NCBI RefSeq assembly: GCF_003992615.1
Contig: NZ_RZMY01000013.1
Location: 350,238-414,237, forward strand
Source: Flagellimonas beolgyonensis
GTDB taxonomy: Bacteria; Bacteroidota; Bacteroidia; Flavobacteriales; Flavobacteriaceae
DNA length: 64,000 nucleotides
Direction of reading: 5' to 3'
Under the pieces are notes generated by a model, which was given only the letters and a program-made list of their open reading frames with translations, was not told where the DNA came from and ran no database searches. This document shows positions 27,591 through 36,932 of the stretch, one piece after another; position 1 is the first letter of the stretch, and each line of letters opens with the position of its first letter. A program made the translations under genes and the position numbers.

Positions 27591-28826
27591 ATGGCGGTAA
27601 TCAAACCTTTTAAGGCGATACGCCCGACAAAGGACAAGGCTTTTTTCGTAGCCTCTCGCTCCTATGAGGAATATTCGCCCGAAGAGTTACAAGCGATATT
27701 ACGGTACAATCCATTTTCGTTTTTGCACATCATCAACCCGGGCTATAAGTTTGAAAAGCATATCACGGGAAAAGAGCGTTTTCATTTGGTCCGCAACCGT
27801 TACCTGGAATTTTTGGAAGAAAACGTCTTTTTAAAAGACAAAGAACCCAGCTTCTACCTCTATCAAATTCAAAAAGGCGATTTTAAAAGTCTGGGGTTTT
27901 TCTGCGCCTGTAGTGTGGAGGATTATCGGAACGATATCATTAAAAAACACGAGGATACCATCCATCATCGGGAAGAATTGTTCGCGGATTATCTCCATAC
28001 AGTAGGATTTAACGCCGAACCCGTTTTAATGACCTATCCCGATAATCCGACTGTGGACGAAATCTTTCAGAAAAAAATCCAACGGGAACCCGAATACGAT
28101 TTTACCACCACCGACAAGGTAAACCATAAACTCTGGAAAATCTCATATCCCGAAGGGATCGAAAAACTCCAAAAAGCTTTTGAAGGGTTGGATGCGCTTT
28201 ACATTGCAGATGGCCATCACCGAAGTGCCTCGAGCCACTTGTTGGCCCAACAACTTCAAAATGAAAACCCCGCACATAGCGGTACGGAGCCCTACAATTT
28301 TTTCATGGCCTATTTGATTCCGGAATCACAGATCAATATTTTTGAGTTCAATCGCATGGTGAAGGACCTCAATGGACTTTCCAAGGAAGAGTTCCTCATT
28401 CGCTTGGATGAACATTTCCGAATAGAGAAACGAAGCGATGGGTTGTGCAAACCTTCTAAAAAGCACGAGTTCAGCATGTATTTGGGCCATGAATTCTATA
28501 CTCTCCATTTACGACGCACCAATTACCTGTTTTCGGATGCATTGAGCCAATTGGACACCCAAATTCTTTATAAAACCATATTGGAGCCTATTTTGGGCAT
28601 TTCGGATCTGAGAAACGACAAACGGATTACTTACGGATATGGAAAAAATAACCTCATCAGAATGAAGGAAAGTGTAGACCGGGGTGAATATGCGGTAGGT
28701 TTCAGTTTGGTCCCCACCACAGTGGACGAAATCAAGGCTATTGCCGATGCGGGCTTGGTAATGCCCCCAAAGAGCACCTACATTGAGCCCAAGTTGCGTA
28801 GCGGTCTTGCTATTTATGAATTGTAA
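27591..28826 (+). CDS. DUF1015 family protein
   Basis: A 411-residue cytoplasmic protein of the DUF1015 family, whose biochemical function is not known to me. Recognised from the start VIKPFKAIRPTKDKA, the NPFSFLHIINP stretch, FYLYQIQKG, and the strongly conserved LYIADGHHRSASS motif near the middle. In many bacteria it is found near serine or amino-acid metabolism genes; here it follows a hydroxyacyl-CoA dehydrogenase by four bases, suggesting co-transcription. No signal peptide or membrane segment. Confidence 0.93.
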   Translation: MAVIKPFKAIRPTKDKAFFVASRSYEEYSPEELQAILRYNPFSFLHIINPGYKFEKHITGKERFHLVRNRYLEFLEENVFLKDKEPSFYLYQIQKGDFKSLGFFCACSVEDYRNDIIKKHEDTIHHREELFADYLHTVGFNAEPVLMTYPDNPTVDEIFQKKIQREPEYDFTTTDKVNHKLWKISYPEGIEKLQKAFEGLDALYIADGHHRSASSHLLAQQLQNENPAHSGTEPYNFFMAYLIPESQINIFEFNRMVKDLNGLSKEEFLIRLDEHFRIEKRSDGLCKPSKKHEFSMYLGHEFYTLHLRRTNYLFSDALSQLDTQILYKTILEPILGISDLRNDKRITYGYGKNNLIRMKESVDRGEYAVGFSLVPTTVDEIKAIADAGLVMPPKSTYIEPKLRSGLAIYEL

Positions 28827-28833
28827 TACCTTT

Positions 28834-28885
28834 ATGGTATGGTTTGGAGCCCAGTTGGTTTGCCAATCGTGGCAATGCATACCAT
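28834..28885. repeat. Nested inverted repeats between DUF1015 and the PLP homeostasis gene
   Basis: ATGGTATG (28834-28841) is the exact complement of CATACCAT (28878-28885), and inside lies TTGCCA-atcg-TGGCAA (28860-28875). The nested dyads can fold into a branched hairpin just before the next start codon. No T-run follows, so a terminator is unlikely; an RNA control element or operator is possible. Confidence 0.4.
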
Positions 28886-28912
28886 CAAATGAATAGGAAT
28901 AACAGAAATACA

Positions 28913-29572
28913 ATGTCCATAAAAGAAAATCTTGCCGAAATAAAAGCAGATCTCCCTGAAGGGGTAACCCTGGTGGCCGTATCCAAAACCAAGCCCAACG
29001 AGGCCATTTTGGAAGCCTATGAGGCTGGTCAACGTGTGTTTGGGGAAAACAAAGTCCAAGACATGGTCCAAAAATGGGAGGCTTTGCCCAAGGACATCGA
29101 ATGGCATATGATCGGACACCTGCAGCGTAACAAGGTGAAGTATATGGCCGAGTTTGTCTCCTTGATCCATGGGGTGGACAGTTTAAAATTGCTGAAAGAA
29201 ATCGATAAACAGGCCCAAAAGCACAATCGAGTCATCCCCTGTTTGTTGCAAATGCATATCGCGGAAGAAGATACCAAGTTTGGTTTGGATGAAGACGATT
29301 TGAACGCGCTGCTGGCTTCTTCAGAATTCAAGCAGATGAAACATGTGAAAATTATGGGATTAATGGGGATGGCCACCTTCACCGACAATGAAAACCAGGT
29401 TCGAAAAGAATTCGCCCGTTTGAAATCCCTTTTTGAAAACCTAAAGCTTCAGTTGCCCGAAATTAGCATCCTATCCATGGGAATGAGTGGGGATTATGGT
29501 ATTGCCATTACGGAAGGCAGCACCATGGTACGCATTGGAAGTAGTATATTTGGGGCAAGAAATTTTTCATAA
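28913..29572 (+). CDS. PLP homeostasis protein, YggS/PLPBP family
   Basis: A 219-residue fold-type III PLP-binding protein that keeps free pyridoxal phosphate in balance. The PLP lysine is K25 in LVAVSKTKP, and family motifs FGENKVQDM, IEWHMIGHLQRNKVKY, LGLMGMATF-like (MGLMGMATFTDNE) and LSMGMSGDY are all visible. The ATG at 28913 (MSIKENLAEI) is the family start. It is the fourth gene of the run that begins at 25685, although the nested inverted repeat ahead of it may separate its expression. Confidence 0.95.
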   Translation: MSIKENLAEIKADLPEGVTLVAVSKTKPNEAILEAYEAGQRVFGENKVQDMVQKWEALPKDIEWHMIGHLQRNKVKYMAEFVSLIHGVDSLKLLKEIDKQAQKHNRVIPCLLQMHIAEEDTKFGLDEDDLNALLASSEFKQMKHVKIMGLMGMATFTDNENQVRKEFARLKSLFENLKLQLPEISILSMGMSGDYGIAITEGSTMVRIGSSIFGARNFS

Positions 29573-29589
29573 ACGATCAACGGTATTCC

Positions 29590-30933
29590 ATGTACGCCAT
29601 ATTGGACATTGAAAGCACTGGGGGAAAATACAATGAAGAGGGCATTATGGAAATTGCCATCCACCGGTTTGATGGCCATCAAGTTGTGGACCAATTTATC
29701 TGTTTGATCAATCCCGAACGGAAAATCCAGCCCTTCGTTTCCAAGTTAACGGGCATCAACAACAAGATGCTGCGATCGGCGCCCAAATTTCATGAGGTGG
29801 CCAAACGTATTGTGGAAATAACAGAAGGAACCGTGATTGTGGCCCACAATGCGCAGTTCGACTACAGAATCCTACGCACTGAGTTCAGGCGGTTGGGATA
29901 CGATTTTCAACGCAAGACCTTGTGCACCGTGGACCTATCCAAGCAACTGATCCCCGATGCCGAGTCGCACAGTTTGGGCAAGTTGGCACGCTCTCTGGGC
30001 ATTCCAATGAGCGATCGTCATAGAGCCAACGGTGATGCTTTGGCAACCCTGAAGCTTTTTAAATTGTTGCTGAACAAGGATTCGGACAAAAAAATTATCA
30101 CCGAGGTAATTCGGGAAGAATCGCACGGCGAACTCTCCCCCACCCAATTGGATATGGTGTTCGAGCTGCCGTCGGACACCGGAGTGTATTACATGCACGA
30201 TAAAGAGGGAGAGATCATATTTCTGGGGAAATCGTCCAACATTAAAAAGCGGGTGAACCAACACTTTACCAATGTGGGCAAAGTGGCCCGAAAGCTGCAA
30301 AAGGAGACTAAAAAGGTTACCTATCAAAAAACAGGCAGTGAACTCATAGGTATCCTAAAATCGTATTGGGAACAAAAAAAGAAACGACCCAAATACAACC
30401 ATACCTCCAAAAAAAAGTTGTTTACCCACGCAGTGGATTTCAATCTCAATGGTTCCGAACATATTGTTTTGAATATTGAGAAAAGTAGTCGTCTTGAAAC
30501 GATGCAAATTGCGTTCAATGGGATGGATTCGGCCCGTAACTTCCTAGAACGTGTTCAAAGTGAATTCGAGTTGTGCCCTGGTTCCATAACCACCGAAGCC
30601 GAATGCATTCGAACCTTCCATGACGAATGTGAAGGCCCCCATTGCAATGAAAAGGTGACCGCCGCCTTTGAGAAGTATAGTATTGCCGGTAAAAGCATGG
30701 CCCTACTTGATCGAGGCAGGGAAACCGGGGAGCATAGTTTTGTATTGATCAAAAATGGTAGGCTTCAAGGGTTTGGGTTTGTGGAACTCAACCATCAGAT
30801 CAATAATATTCATATCTTGGAGTCGGTAATGACCCCCATGCCAGGTGATGAAAACACCACGTTCATTATCGAATCCTATTTGCGGAAAAACAATAGGCTC
30901 AGAACCATCGACCTAACCCCATCATCAGCTTGA
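29590..30933 (+). CDS. DEDDh exonuclease fused to a GIY-YIG nuclease domain
   Basis: A 447-residue fusion. The N-terminal 3'-5' exonuclease of the DnaQ type has D6 and E8 (AILDIESTGG), the second Asp in AHNAQFDYRIL, and the HRANGDA motif with His and Asp. From about residue 198 a UvrC/Cho-like GIY-YIG domain follows (DTGVYYMHDKEGEIIFLGKSSNIKKRV, with YY and GK as the usual landmarks), then a further C-terminal region with three cysteines (CEGPHC). Such fusions occur in Bacteroidota and Actinobacteria and are thought to act in DNA repair. It starts an operon of five genes overlapping by a few bases each. Confidence 0.93.
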   Translation: MYAILDIESTGGKYNEEGIMEIAIHRFDGHQVVDQFICLINPERKIQPFVSKLTGINNKMLRSAPKFHEVAKRIVEITEGTVIVAHNAQFDYRILRTEFRRLGYDFQRKTLCTVDLSKQLIPDAESHSLGKLARSLGIPMSDRHRANGDALATLKLFKLLLNKDSDKKIITEVIREESHGELSPTQLDMVFELPSDTGVYYMHDKEGEIIFLGKSSNIKKRVNQHFTNVGKVARKLQKETKKVTYQKTGSELIGILKSYWEQKKKRPKYNHTSKKKLFTHAVDFNLNGSEHIVLNIEKSSRLETMQIAFNGMDSARNFLERVQSEFELCPGSITTEAECIRTFHDECEGPHCNEKVTAAFEKYSIAGKSMALLDRGRETGEHSFVLIKNGRLQGFGFVELNHQINNIHILESVMTPMPGDENTTFIIESYLRKNNRLRTIDLTPSSA

Positions 30934-31781
30934 AAGCAGAAGAAAAGACATATTCCGGATGGCGAAACAAACTTCATGAAATAATTTATGAAGCGGATAC
31001 ACCCGCCGGAAAGCTTTTCGATATTCTTCTGTTTATCCTGATCATTTTCAGCGTGATACTGGTTATGCTGGAAAGTATAAAGGATGTGGACAAAGACTAT
31101 CACGGTACGCTTTTGACCTTGGAATGGATCGTGACCATCTTTTTTACCTTGGAGTACATTGCCCGTTTGATCAGCATAAAAAAGCCCTTGAAGTACGTTT
31201 TTAGCTTCTACGGCATTATCGATTTTTTGTCCACAATACCTCTGTATCTCTCCTATATTTTAGCGGGTTCCCAAGTGTTGTTGGCTGTAAGGGCATTTCG
31301 ATTGCTACGAATTTTCAGAATCTTGAAATTGGTCAAATTTATCGGGGAGGCTTCACAATTACAGGCAGCCTTAAAGGCCAGCCGGACTAAAATCGCCGTT
31401 TTCATTTATGTGGTTTTGATACTATCCGTGATATTTGGCACACTCATGTACATTGTGGAAGGCGATGAATCGGGCTTCACCAGTATTCCCCGTAGCATTT
31501 ATTGGACCATTGTAACCCTGACAACCGTAGGGTATGGCGACATCGCTCCACAAAGCAACTTGGGTCAGTTTTTGGCTACCTTGATCATGATTTTGGGTTA
31601 TGGCATTATAGCTGTTCCTACGGGGATTGTAACGGCAGAGTTTGCAAAAGGGAAGAAAAATGGAGAAGAAGGTGATCAGGTGCACATGGTACATGTAAAT
31701 ACGCAAGCATGTCCCAATTGCTCGGCAGAAGGACACCGGGACGATGCCACCCATTGTTATAATTGCGGCCACGAACTATGA
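30930..31781 (+). CDS. Voltage-gated-like potassium channel with C-terminal zinc ribbon
   Basis: A 283-residue six-helix ion channel. S1-S3 lie at about 29-112, S4 carries regularly spaced arginines and lysines (RAFRLLRIFRILKLVKF, 121-137), and the selectivity filter TTVGYGD is at 198-204, so it should be potassium-selective. The cytoplasmic tail ends in a four-cysteine zinc ribbon (C261, C264, C276, C279), absent from classic Kv or Kch channels. The start is a TTG whose last two bases lie in the stop TGA of the upstream exonuclease gene (TTGA overlap), and its own stop overlaps the miaA start (ATGA). Confidence 0.93.
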   Translation: MKAEEKTYSGWRNKLHEIIYEADTPAGKLFDILLFILIIFSVILVMLESIKDVDKDYHGTLLTLEWIVTIFFTLEYIARLISIKKPLKYVFSFYGIIDFLSTIPLYLSYILAGSQVLLAVRAFRLLRIFRILKLVKFIGEASQLQAALKASRTKIAVFIYVVLILSVIFGTLMYIVEGDESGFTSIPRSIYWTIVTLTTVGYGDIAPQSNLGQFLATLIMILGYGIIAVPTGIVTAEFAKGKKNGEEGDQVHMVHVNTQACPNCSAEGHRDDATHCYNCGHEL

Positions 31782-32704
31782 AGCATAAAGTATTGTTGGC
31801 CGTTGTGGGACCCACGGCTATCGGAAAGACTGCATTGGGCATTCTATTGGCCAAACATTTCAAGACCGAAATCGTTTCTGCAGACTCCCGACAATTTTTC
31901 AAGGAAATGAGCATTGGGACTGCAGTACCTTCGTCTCAGGAACTATCCGAAGTACCCCATCATTTCATTCAGCACAAAAGCATTTTCGAACCGTATTCCG
32001 TTGGCGATTTTGAAAGAGAGGCATTGCACCTACTCGATACCTTGTTTCAAAAACACGATGTGGTGATCATGGTTGGCGGCAGTGGTCTTTATGTGGATGC
32101 CGTGGTGAAGGGATTGGATGATTTTCCTGAGGTAGACCCAAAAATTCGGGAAGCTTTGAACGAACAATTGAAAAGAGATGGCTTGGAATCGCTCCAACAG
32201 GAATTGAAGGAACGAGATCCCAATTATTTCGAGGTTGTCGACCGAGACAACCCGCACCGCTTGATCAGGGCCTTGGAAGTATGCATCGCATCCGAACAAC
32301 CCTACTCCTCTTTTTTGAACCAAAACAAATCCAATAGGTCCTTTACTACCATCTACATTGGGTTGGATGCGCCTCGAGAGGTTGTTTACGAGAGAATCAA
32401 TCTGCGCGTGGACGTTATGATGCAGGAAGGATTATTGGACGAAGCCAAACAACTTTTTCCCCATAAAAATTTGAATGCCCTGCAAACAGTTGGCTACAAA
32501 GAACTTTTTGAATATCTTGAAGACCGTTGTACCTTAGAGACCGCTGTGGAGGAAATCAAAAAAAACACCCGGCGGTTTGCCAAGAGACAACTGACCTGGT
32601 TACGAAAGAATAAAAATATCCTTTGGATAGGACATCGTACAGAACCAAACAAAACCATCGAACTAGTGACCGACCAAATCAAAAACCTCGACCATGCCCC
32701 ATAA
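31778..32704 (+). CDS. miaA: tRNA dimethylallyltransferase
   Basis: Adds the isopentenyl group to A37 of tRNAs reading UNN codons. The 308-residue product has the P-loop GPTAIGKT (11-18), EIVSADSRQFFKEMSIGTA, the GGSGLYVDAV motif and DNPHRLIRALEV. The ATG at 31778 overlaps the stop of the channel gene (ATGA), supporting this start over the frame extension. The 3' end overlaps the gluconate kinase start by eleven bases. Confidence 0.97.
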   Translation: MKHKVLLAVVGPTAIGKTALGILLAKHFKTEIVSADSRQFFKEMSIGTAVPSSQELSEVPHHFIQHKSIFEPYSVGDFEREALHLLDTLFQKHDVVIMVGGSGLYVDAVVKGLDDFPEVDPKIREALNEQLKRDGLESLQQELKERDPNYFEVVDRDNPHRLIRALEVCIASEQPYSSFLNQNKSNRSFTTIYIGLDAPREVVYERINLRVDVMMQEGLLDEAKQLFPHKNLNALQTVGYKELFEYLEDRCTLETAVEEIKKNTRRFAKRQLTWLRKNKNILWIGHRTEPNKTIELVTDQIKNLDHAP

Positions 32705-33188
32705 AAAAACGGTACTCGTTCTTATGGGTGTAAGTGGATGTGGAAAGACCGAAGTAGGCCAATTGCTTGCCAAAAAATTGGAGTATCCCTTTTTTGACGG
32801 GGATGATTTTCATCCGCCCGCAAATATTGAGAAAATGAGTTCGGGAACCCCCCTGAACGATGATGACCGAAAGGAATGGCTCATCCAATTGAACCAACTC
32901 TCCAGAAAACATAGGGAAAATGGCGCTGTCATCGCATGTTCCGCATTAAAAAACAACTATAGGGGACTGTTACGGGCCGGTATGGGCAATTGTATGGCCT
33001 TCGTTTACCTTGAAGGGTCTTTTGAGTTGATAAAATCCCGATTGGAACAACGAAAAGGTCATTTTATGCCCATAAAACTCTTGCAATCGCAGTTTGATAC
33101 ACTGGAACCGCCCACCAAGGAAATAACGGTTTCCATTGACCAAACACCCTCAAAAATTGTCGCTGAAATCCTAAAACACATCAATTAA
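32694..33188 (+). CDS. gntK: Gluconokinase
   Basis: Phosphorylates D-gluconate to 6-phosphogluconate, feeding the pentose phosphate or Entner-Doudoroff route. The 164-residue P-loop kinase has Walker A MGVSGCGKT (11-19), FDGDDFHPPANIEKMSSGTPLND split around the substrate loop, and CSALKNNYRGLLR. The stop overlaps the gluconate permease start as TAATG, so kinase and transporter are translationally coupled. That they follow miaA in one operon is probably local gene order rather than functional linkage. Confidence 0.95.
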   Translation: MPHKKTVLVLMGVSGCGKTEVGQLLAKKLEYPFFDGDDFHPPANIEKMSSGTPLNDDDRKEWLIQLNQLSRKHRENGAVIACSALKNNYRGLLRAGMGNCMAFVYLEGSFELIKSRLEQRKGHFMPIKLLQSQFDTLEPPTKEITVSIDQTPSKIVAEILKHIN

Positions 33189-34522
33189 TGGAGAACCAAT
33201 TGCTCCTTTCGGTGCTTTTGGGCATCGCCGTATTGTTGGTGCTTATCCTCAAATTTCGGATACATGCCTTTATTGCGCTGCTCATCGGTAGTATTGTGGT
33301 CGGGCTGGTTGCCGGTTTGGACGCCCAGCAAATTATTGGAACTGTACAAAATGGAATGGGTGGTACGTTAGGGTTTGTGGCCACAGTTGTCGGTTTGGGT
33401 GCCATTTTTGGAGGTATCCTCGAAGCTTCTGGTGGCGCCAAGACCATCGCGGATTTTATGATTTCCAAATTTGGCCTCAACAGAGCCCCTTTGGCCATGG
33501 TGATATCGGGCTTTTTAATAGCCATTCCCGTATTTTTTGATGTGGCCTTCATCATTTTGGTGCCGATGATCTATGCGCTTCAGCGCAAAACGGGTAAGTC
33601 TCTCTTGCTCTATGCGATTCCCCTATTAGCCGGACTGGCCATTACCCATGCCTTTATCCCCCCTACTCCAGGACCCATTGCTGTGGCGGACATCATCGGG
33701 GTCGATTTGGGTTGGGTCATCTTGATGGGGTTTTTAGCGGGCATTCCCACTGCATTGATTGCAGGACTGGTATTTGGTAAATACATTTCCAAAAAAATAT
33801 TTGTGGCTGCCCCCGATGAAATTAAGGACGATAGCGAACACCTACTTCCGCATATTACAGAAACCCTTGCCATCATTGGTTTACCCATTGTGCTGATATT
33901 GACCAATACCATTTTTTCGGCAAGTTCCCTGGGCAAAGCCAATCCCCAAATCCAGAATTTTATCGCATTGATCGGGCACCCCTTCTCTGCTTTGATCATC
34001 GCTAATATGCTAGCTTGGTATTTCTTCGGGATCAGAAAAGGATTTTCGAAGGCGCAACTAATGAAAATATCGACAAAATCCCTTACACCTGCGGGCACCA
34101 TCATCTTGTTGACCGGGGCTGGAGGCGTTTTCAAGCAAGTGCTTACGGATACCGGGGCCGGGGAGCTCTTGGCTACTTCCTTAAGCAATGCGGGCATTCC
34201 CATTTTGGGATTTGCTTTTATCAGTGCGGCTATTGTGCGCATTGTACAAGGATCTTCCACTGTTGCCATGATTACGGCGGCAGGGCTGGTGGCTCCGCTA
34301 CTATCTGGATCTGAATTCAATTCCATTGAACTGGCCTGCATCGTAATTGCCATAGCATCGGGGGCCAGTATATTTTCACAAGTGAACGATAGTGGATTTT
34401 GGCTGGTCGGCCAATATTTGGGTATTTCCGAAAAGCAAACCTTTAGATCCTGGACCGTTATGACCACGATTTTGGCCTTTGTGGGTCTCATTACCGTTTC
34501 TGTGGTATATTGGATCGTATAA
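33188..34522 (+). CDS. gntP: Gluconate:proton symporter, GntP family
   Basis: A 444-residue inner-membrane transporter of the GntP family with about 12-14 predicted helices. Family landmarks: the GTLGFVATVVGLGAIFGGILEASGGAKTIAD region (residues about 57-87), HAFIPPTPGPIAVADIIG, and QGSSTVAMITAAGL near the end. Substrate is inferred as gluconate from coupling with gntK. No GntR-type regulator is next to it, so control is not visible. A terminator follows. Confidence 0.95.
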   Translation: MENQLLLSVLLGIAVLLVLILKFRIHAFIALLIGSIVVGLVAGLDAQQIIGTVQNGMGGTLGFVATVVGLGAIFGGILEASGGAKTIADFMISKFGLNRAPLAMVISGFLIAIPVFFDVAFIILVPMIYALQRKTGKSLLLYAIPLLAGLAITHAFIPPTPGPIAVADIIGVDLGWVILMGFLAGIPTALIAGLVFGKYISKKIFVAAPDEIKDDSEHLLPHITETLAIIGLPIVLILTNTIFSASSLGKANPQIQNFIALIGHPFSALIIANMLAWYFFGIRKGFSKAQLMKISTKSLTPAGTIILLTGAGGVFKQVLTDTGAGELLATSLSNAGIPILGFAFISAAIVRIVQGSSTVAMITAAGLVAPLLSGSEFNSIELACIVIAIASGASIFSQVNDSGFWLVGQYLGISEKQTFRSWTVMTTILAFVGLITVSVVYWIV

Positions 34523-34527
34523 AAAAT

Positions 34528-34554
34528 AAAAAGCCACCTAATGGCGGCTTTTTT
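34528..34554. terminator. Bidirectional intrinsic terminator
   Basis: AAAAAGCC...GGCTTTTTT: GCCACC pairs with GGCGGC with one mismatch around TAAT, flanked by A- and T-runs on both sides. It separates gntP from the convergent rprY. Confidence 0.7.
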
Positions 34555-34573
34555 ATTCTCTTCATAGCAACTT

Positions 34574-35290
34574 TTATTGCTCGTTTTCTGCTTTTACCAC
34601 AAGCCTAAATCCTTCTCCGTGTATATTCAGGATTTCCACCATATCATCACGTTTCAGGTATTTTCTCAATTTGGCAATGTACACATCCATGCTTCGTGAG
34701 GTGAAATAATTGTCGTCCCTCCAGATTTTGGTCAAGGCCAATTCCCTTGGCATCAAATCGTTCTCATGCAAAGCCAATAGGCGCAACAATTCATTTTCTT
34801 TGGGCGACAATTTCACAGGCTCCTCATCCTTGTATTTTAGGAAGCGGAGTTTGGAGTTCAAATGGAAGTTGCCGATTTGGAACTCAAACTGTTTACTGTC
34901 GGCCAACGAACTGGAGGCCTTTCTTTGAATGATGGCCCTCAATTTCATCAACAGCACTTCAGAATCGAACGGTTTGTTCAAATAATCATCGGCACCTGCC
35001 TTGTAGCCCTTCAATACGTCTTCCTTCATGGTCTTGGCAGTAAGGAAAATAATAGGAACGTTCTCGTTCTTTTCGCGGATTTCCTTGGCCAAGGTAAACC
35101 CGTCCTTGTAAGGCATCATCACATCCAAAATACAGACATCAAAATTGTCCTTTTTGAATTTCTCAAAGCCCTCCATCCCATTTTTGGCCAGCACAACGTC
35201 AAAGTCGTTCATGGACAAATAATCCTTCAATACGATGCCAAAATTTGGATCATCCTCTACAAGTAGTATCTTCTTTTTTTCTGTTTCCAT
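34574..35290 (-). CDS. rprY: OmpR-family response regulator, RprY-like
   Basis: A 238-residue regulator with an intact receiver (VEDD, phospho-acceptor D56 in CILDVMMP, K106 in YLNKPF) and a winged-helix DNA-binding domain (about 130-232; LSPKENELLRLLALHEN ... RSMDVYIAKLRKYL). RprY-type regulators in Bacteroidota respond to oxidative or envelope stress. The partner kinase gene lies nine bases upstream. Naming rests on resemblance and gene order, not on an alignment. Confidence 0.93.
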   Translation of the reverse strand: METEKKKILLVEDDPNFGIVLKDYLSMNDFDVVLAKNGMEGFEKFKKDNFDVCILDVMMPYKDGFTLAKEIREKNENVPIIFLTAKTMKEDVLKGYKAGADDYLNKPFDSEVLLMKLRAIIQRKASSSLADSKQFEFQIGNFHLNSKLRFLKYKDEEPVKLSPKENELLRLLALHENDLMPRELALTKIWRDDNYFTSRSMDVYIAKLRKYLKRDDMVEILNIHGEGFRLVVKAENEQ

Positions 35291-35299
35291 AGTTTGTTT

Positions 35300-36880
35300 T
35301 TAAATCAAGGGCAGTTTTATGAAAAATGTGCTTCCTTTTCCTTTTTCACTTTCTGCATAAACCTCACCTTGATGGTCATCAATAATTCGTTTTACATAGG
35401 CCAATCCTAATCCGTGGCCTTTCACATTATGTACGTCACCGGTATGTTCCCGGTAAAACTTTTCAAATACTTTTTTAAGTACAGCCTTGCTCATTCCAGC
35501 TCCTTGGTCCTGTACTTTTATGATGATGTTGTTCTTCACAACCTCTGTGAACACATCGATCTTTGGGGATTCCGGTGAATATTTTATCGCATTGTCCAAT
35601 ATGTTCACGATCACATTGGTCATGTGCATATCGTTGGCCAAAATATCCGACCGTTCTGCATCCAGATGGGTGTTCACATACCCGCCCCGATCCTGAACGA
35701 TCAATTCCACATGGGCTACCGCATCGCTTATGATCTCATGGACATCCACACGATCTTTGGTGATGTCCAATTGGTTCTTTTCCAGTTTTGAAATCCGCAA
35801 CACATTCTCCACTTGGGCGTGCATGCGTTTGTTCTCGTCCCTGATCATGCCCAAATAACGCAGTACTTTCTCTTTGTCTTCGATGGCCTTCGGGTTTCGT
35901 ATGGCCTCTACTGCCAAATTAATTGTTGCAATCGGTGTTTTGAACTCGTGGGTCATGTTGTTGATGAAATCCGACTTTATCTCGGAAATCTGTTTTTGTC
36001 TGATCAACTGATAGATGGCACTGGTATAAGCCAAAACTATTACCAACGTAAATATCAACGATAAAAGCGCCATGCCCATAACCGATTGAAAAATGTACTT
36101 TTTCATGGCCGGAAAGGTCAGCAGTAACGAAAAATTGGTTTCACCCTCACTATCCTTAAAAATAGGAGCCTTGTACATTTTATCTCCAGAAAACCGAAAC
36201 TTATTGGAACGAACCTTTGTTGGATAGCCTTGGCTATAGACCCCATATTCGTAATCGATATTGATATTACGGTTTTGGAGTTCCTGGCTCAACAGCAATT
36301 CCAACTCCTGCTTGGACACCCGTTTGTGTATTGGTGTGGCTTTGGCGTATTCCCTTAAGGCATCTTCCATCAACACCTTGTCCACATTGTTCAAGCTGTT
36401 GATTTTTTCCCAGCGCTCTATTGGCGTCAGACTATAGCTTTTGCCGTCAAGGCCATATTCTTCACGAAAAATGGCTTTTGTTCGTTTGCTGGTAAAATTT
36501 TTCAGGGTTGTGGAATCTTCCCCATTGTTGTTATCAAAGAACGTCGATGTAATATTATAATCCTCTTCAAGGATCCCGTGTGAATAAAACAGGAGTTCAT
36601 CCGAGTTCACATCCTGATCTACAAAAAATATTTTCCTGAACTGAACACTATTGGGTTCTCCAAGACTATCTGCTTGGGCGGCAATACGATCGGACAACCC
36701 TTTCATCTCCTCCAACTCCACTCTGTTCGCCACTTTGTCCAAAACATCGGTGACGGTCCTCGAAAATTGTTCTTCCTTATCGTTTATGGATGTCCGAATC
36801 CAATATACCTGAACGAAAATTATCCCTATAAGGGATAAGCTCATAAGAATGACCAGAAGAACGAATAGCTTCTTGTTCAT
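35300..36880 (-). CDS. rprX: Sensor histidine kinase, RprX-like
   Basis: A 526-residue membrane kinase: first membrane helix about 5-27, a periplasmic sensor of about 235 residues, second helix about 265-288, HisKA with the phospho-accepting His in NNMTHEFKTPIATINLAVE, and HATPase_c with the N box NVIVNILDNAIKYS, G1 KVQDQGAGM and G2 GHGLGLAYVKRI. It is transcribed ahead of rprY. The 64-base gap upstream holds the repeated hexamers GTTAAG-GTTAGG-TTAAAC (minus strand) and a perfect TTAACA/TGTTAA dyad, which could be the autoregulatory RprY site. Confidence 0.94.
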   Translation of the reverse strand: MNKKLFVLLVILMSLSLIGIIFVQVYWIRTSINDKEEQFSRTVTDVLDKVANRVELEEMKGLSDRIAAQADSLGEPNSVQFRKIFFVDQDVNSDELLFYSHGILEEDYNITSTFFDNNNGEDSTTLKNFTSKRTKAIFREEYGLDGKSYSLTPIERWEKINSLNNVDKVLMEDALREYAKATPIHKRVSKQELELLLSQELQNRNINIDYEYGVYSQGYPTKVRSNKFRFSGDKMYKAPIFKDSEGETNFSLLLTFPAMKKYIFQSVMGMALLSLIFTLVIVLAYTSAIYQLIRQKQISEIKSDFINNMTHEFKTPIATINLAVEAIRNPKAIEDKEKVLRYLGMIRDENKRMHAQVENVLRISKLEKNQLDITKDRVDVHEIISDAVAHVELIVQDRGGYVNTHLDAERSDILANDMHMTNVIVNILDNAIKYSPESPKIDVFTEVVKNNIIIKVQDQGAGMSKAVLKKVFEKFYREHTGDVHNVKGHGLGLAYVKRIIDDHQGEVYAESEKGKGSTFFIKLPLI

Positions 36881-36932
36881 TGGGTTAAAATTAAAAATTT
36901 AACATTTAGGCCTTTCTGCGTTTAACCTAACC

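Noticed and set aside
33610..34491. 293-codon open frame antisense to the gluconate permease
   Set aside because: A long frame opposite a hydrophobic, codon-biased gene; no family resemblance, and it mirrors gntP fully.
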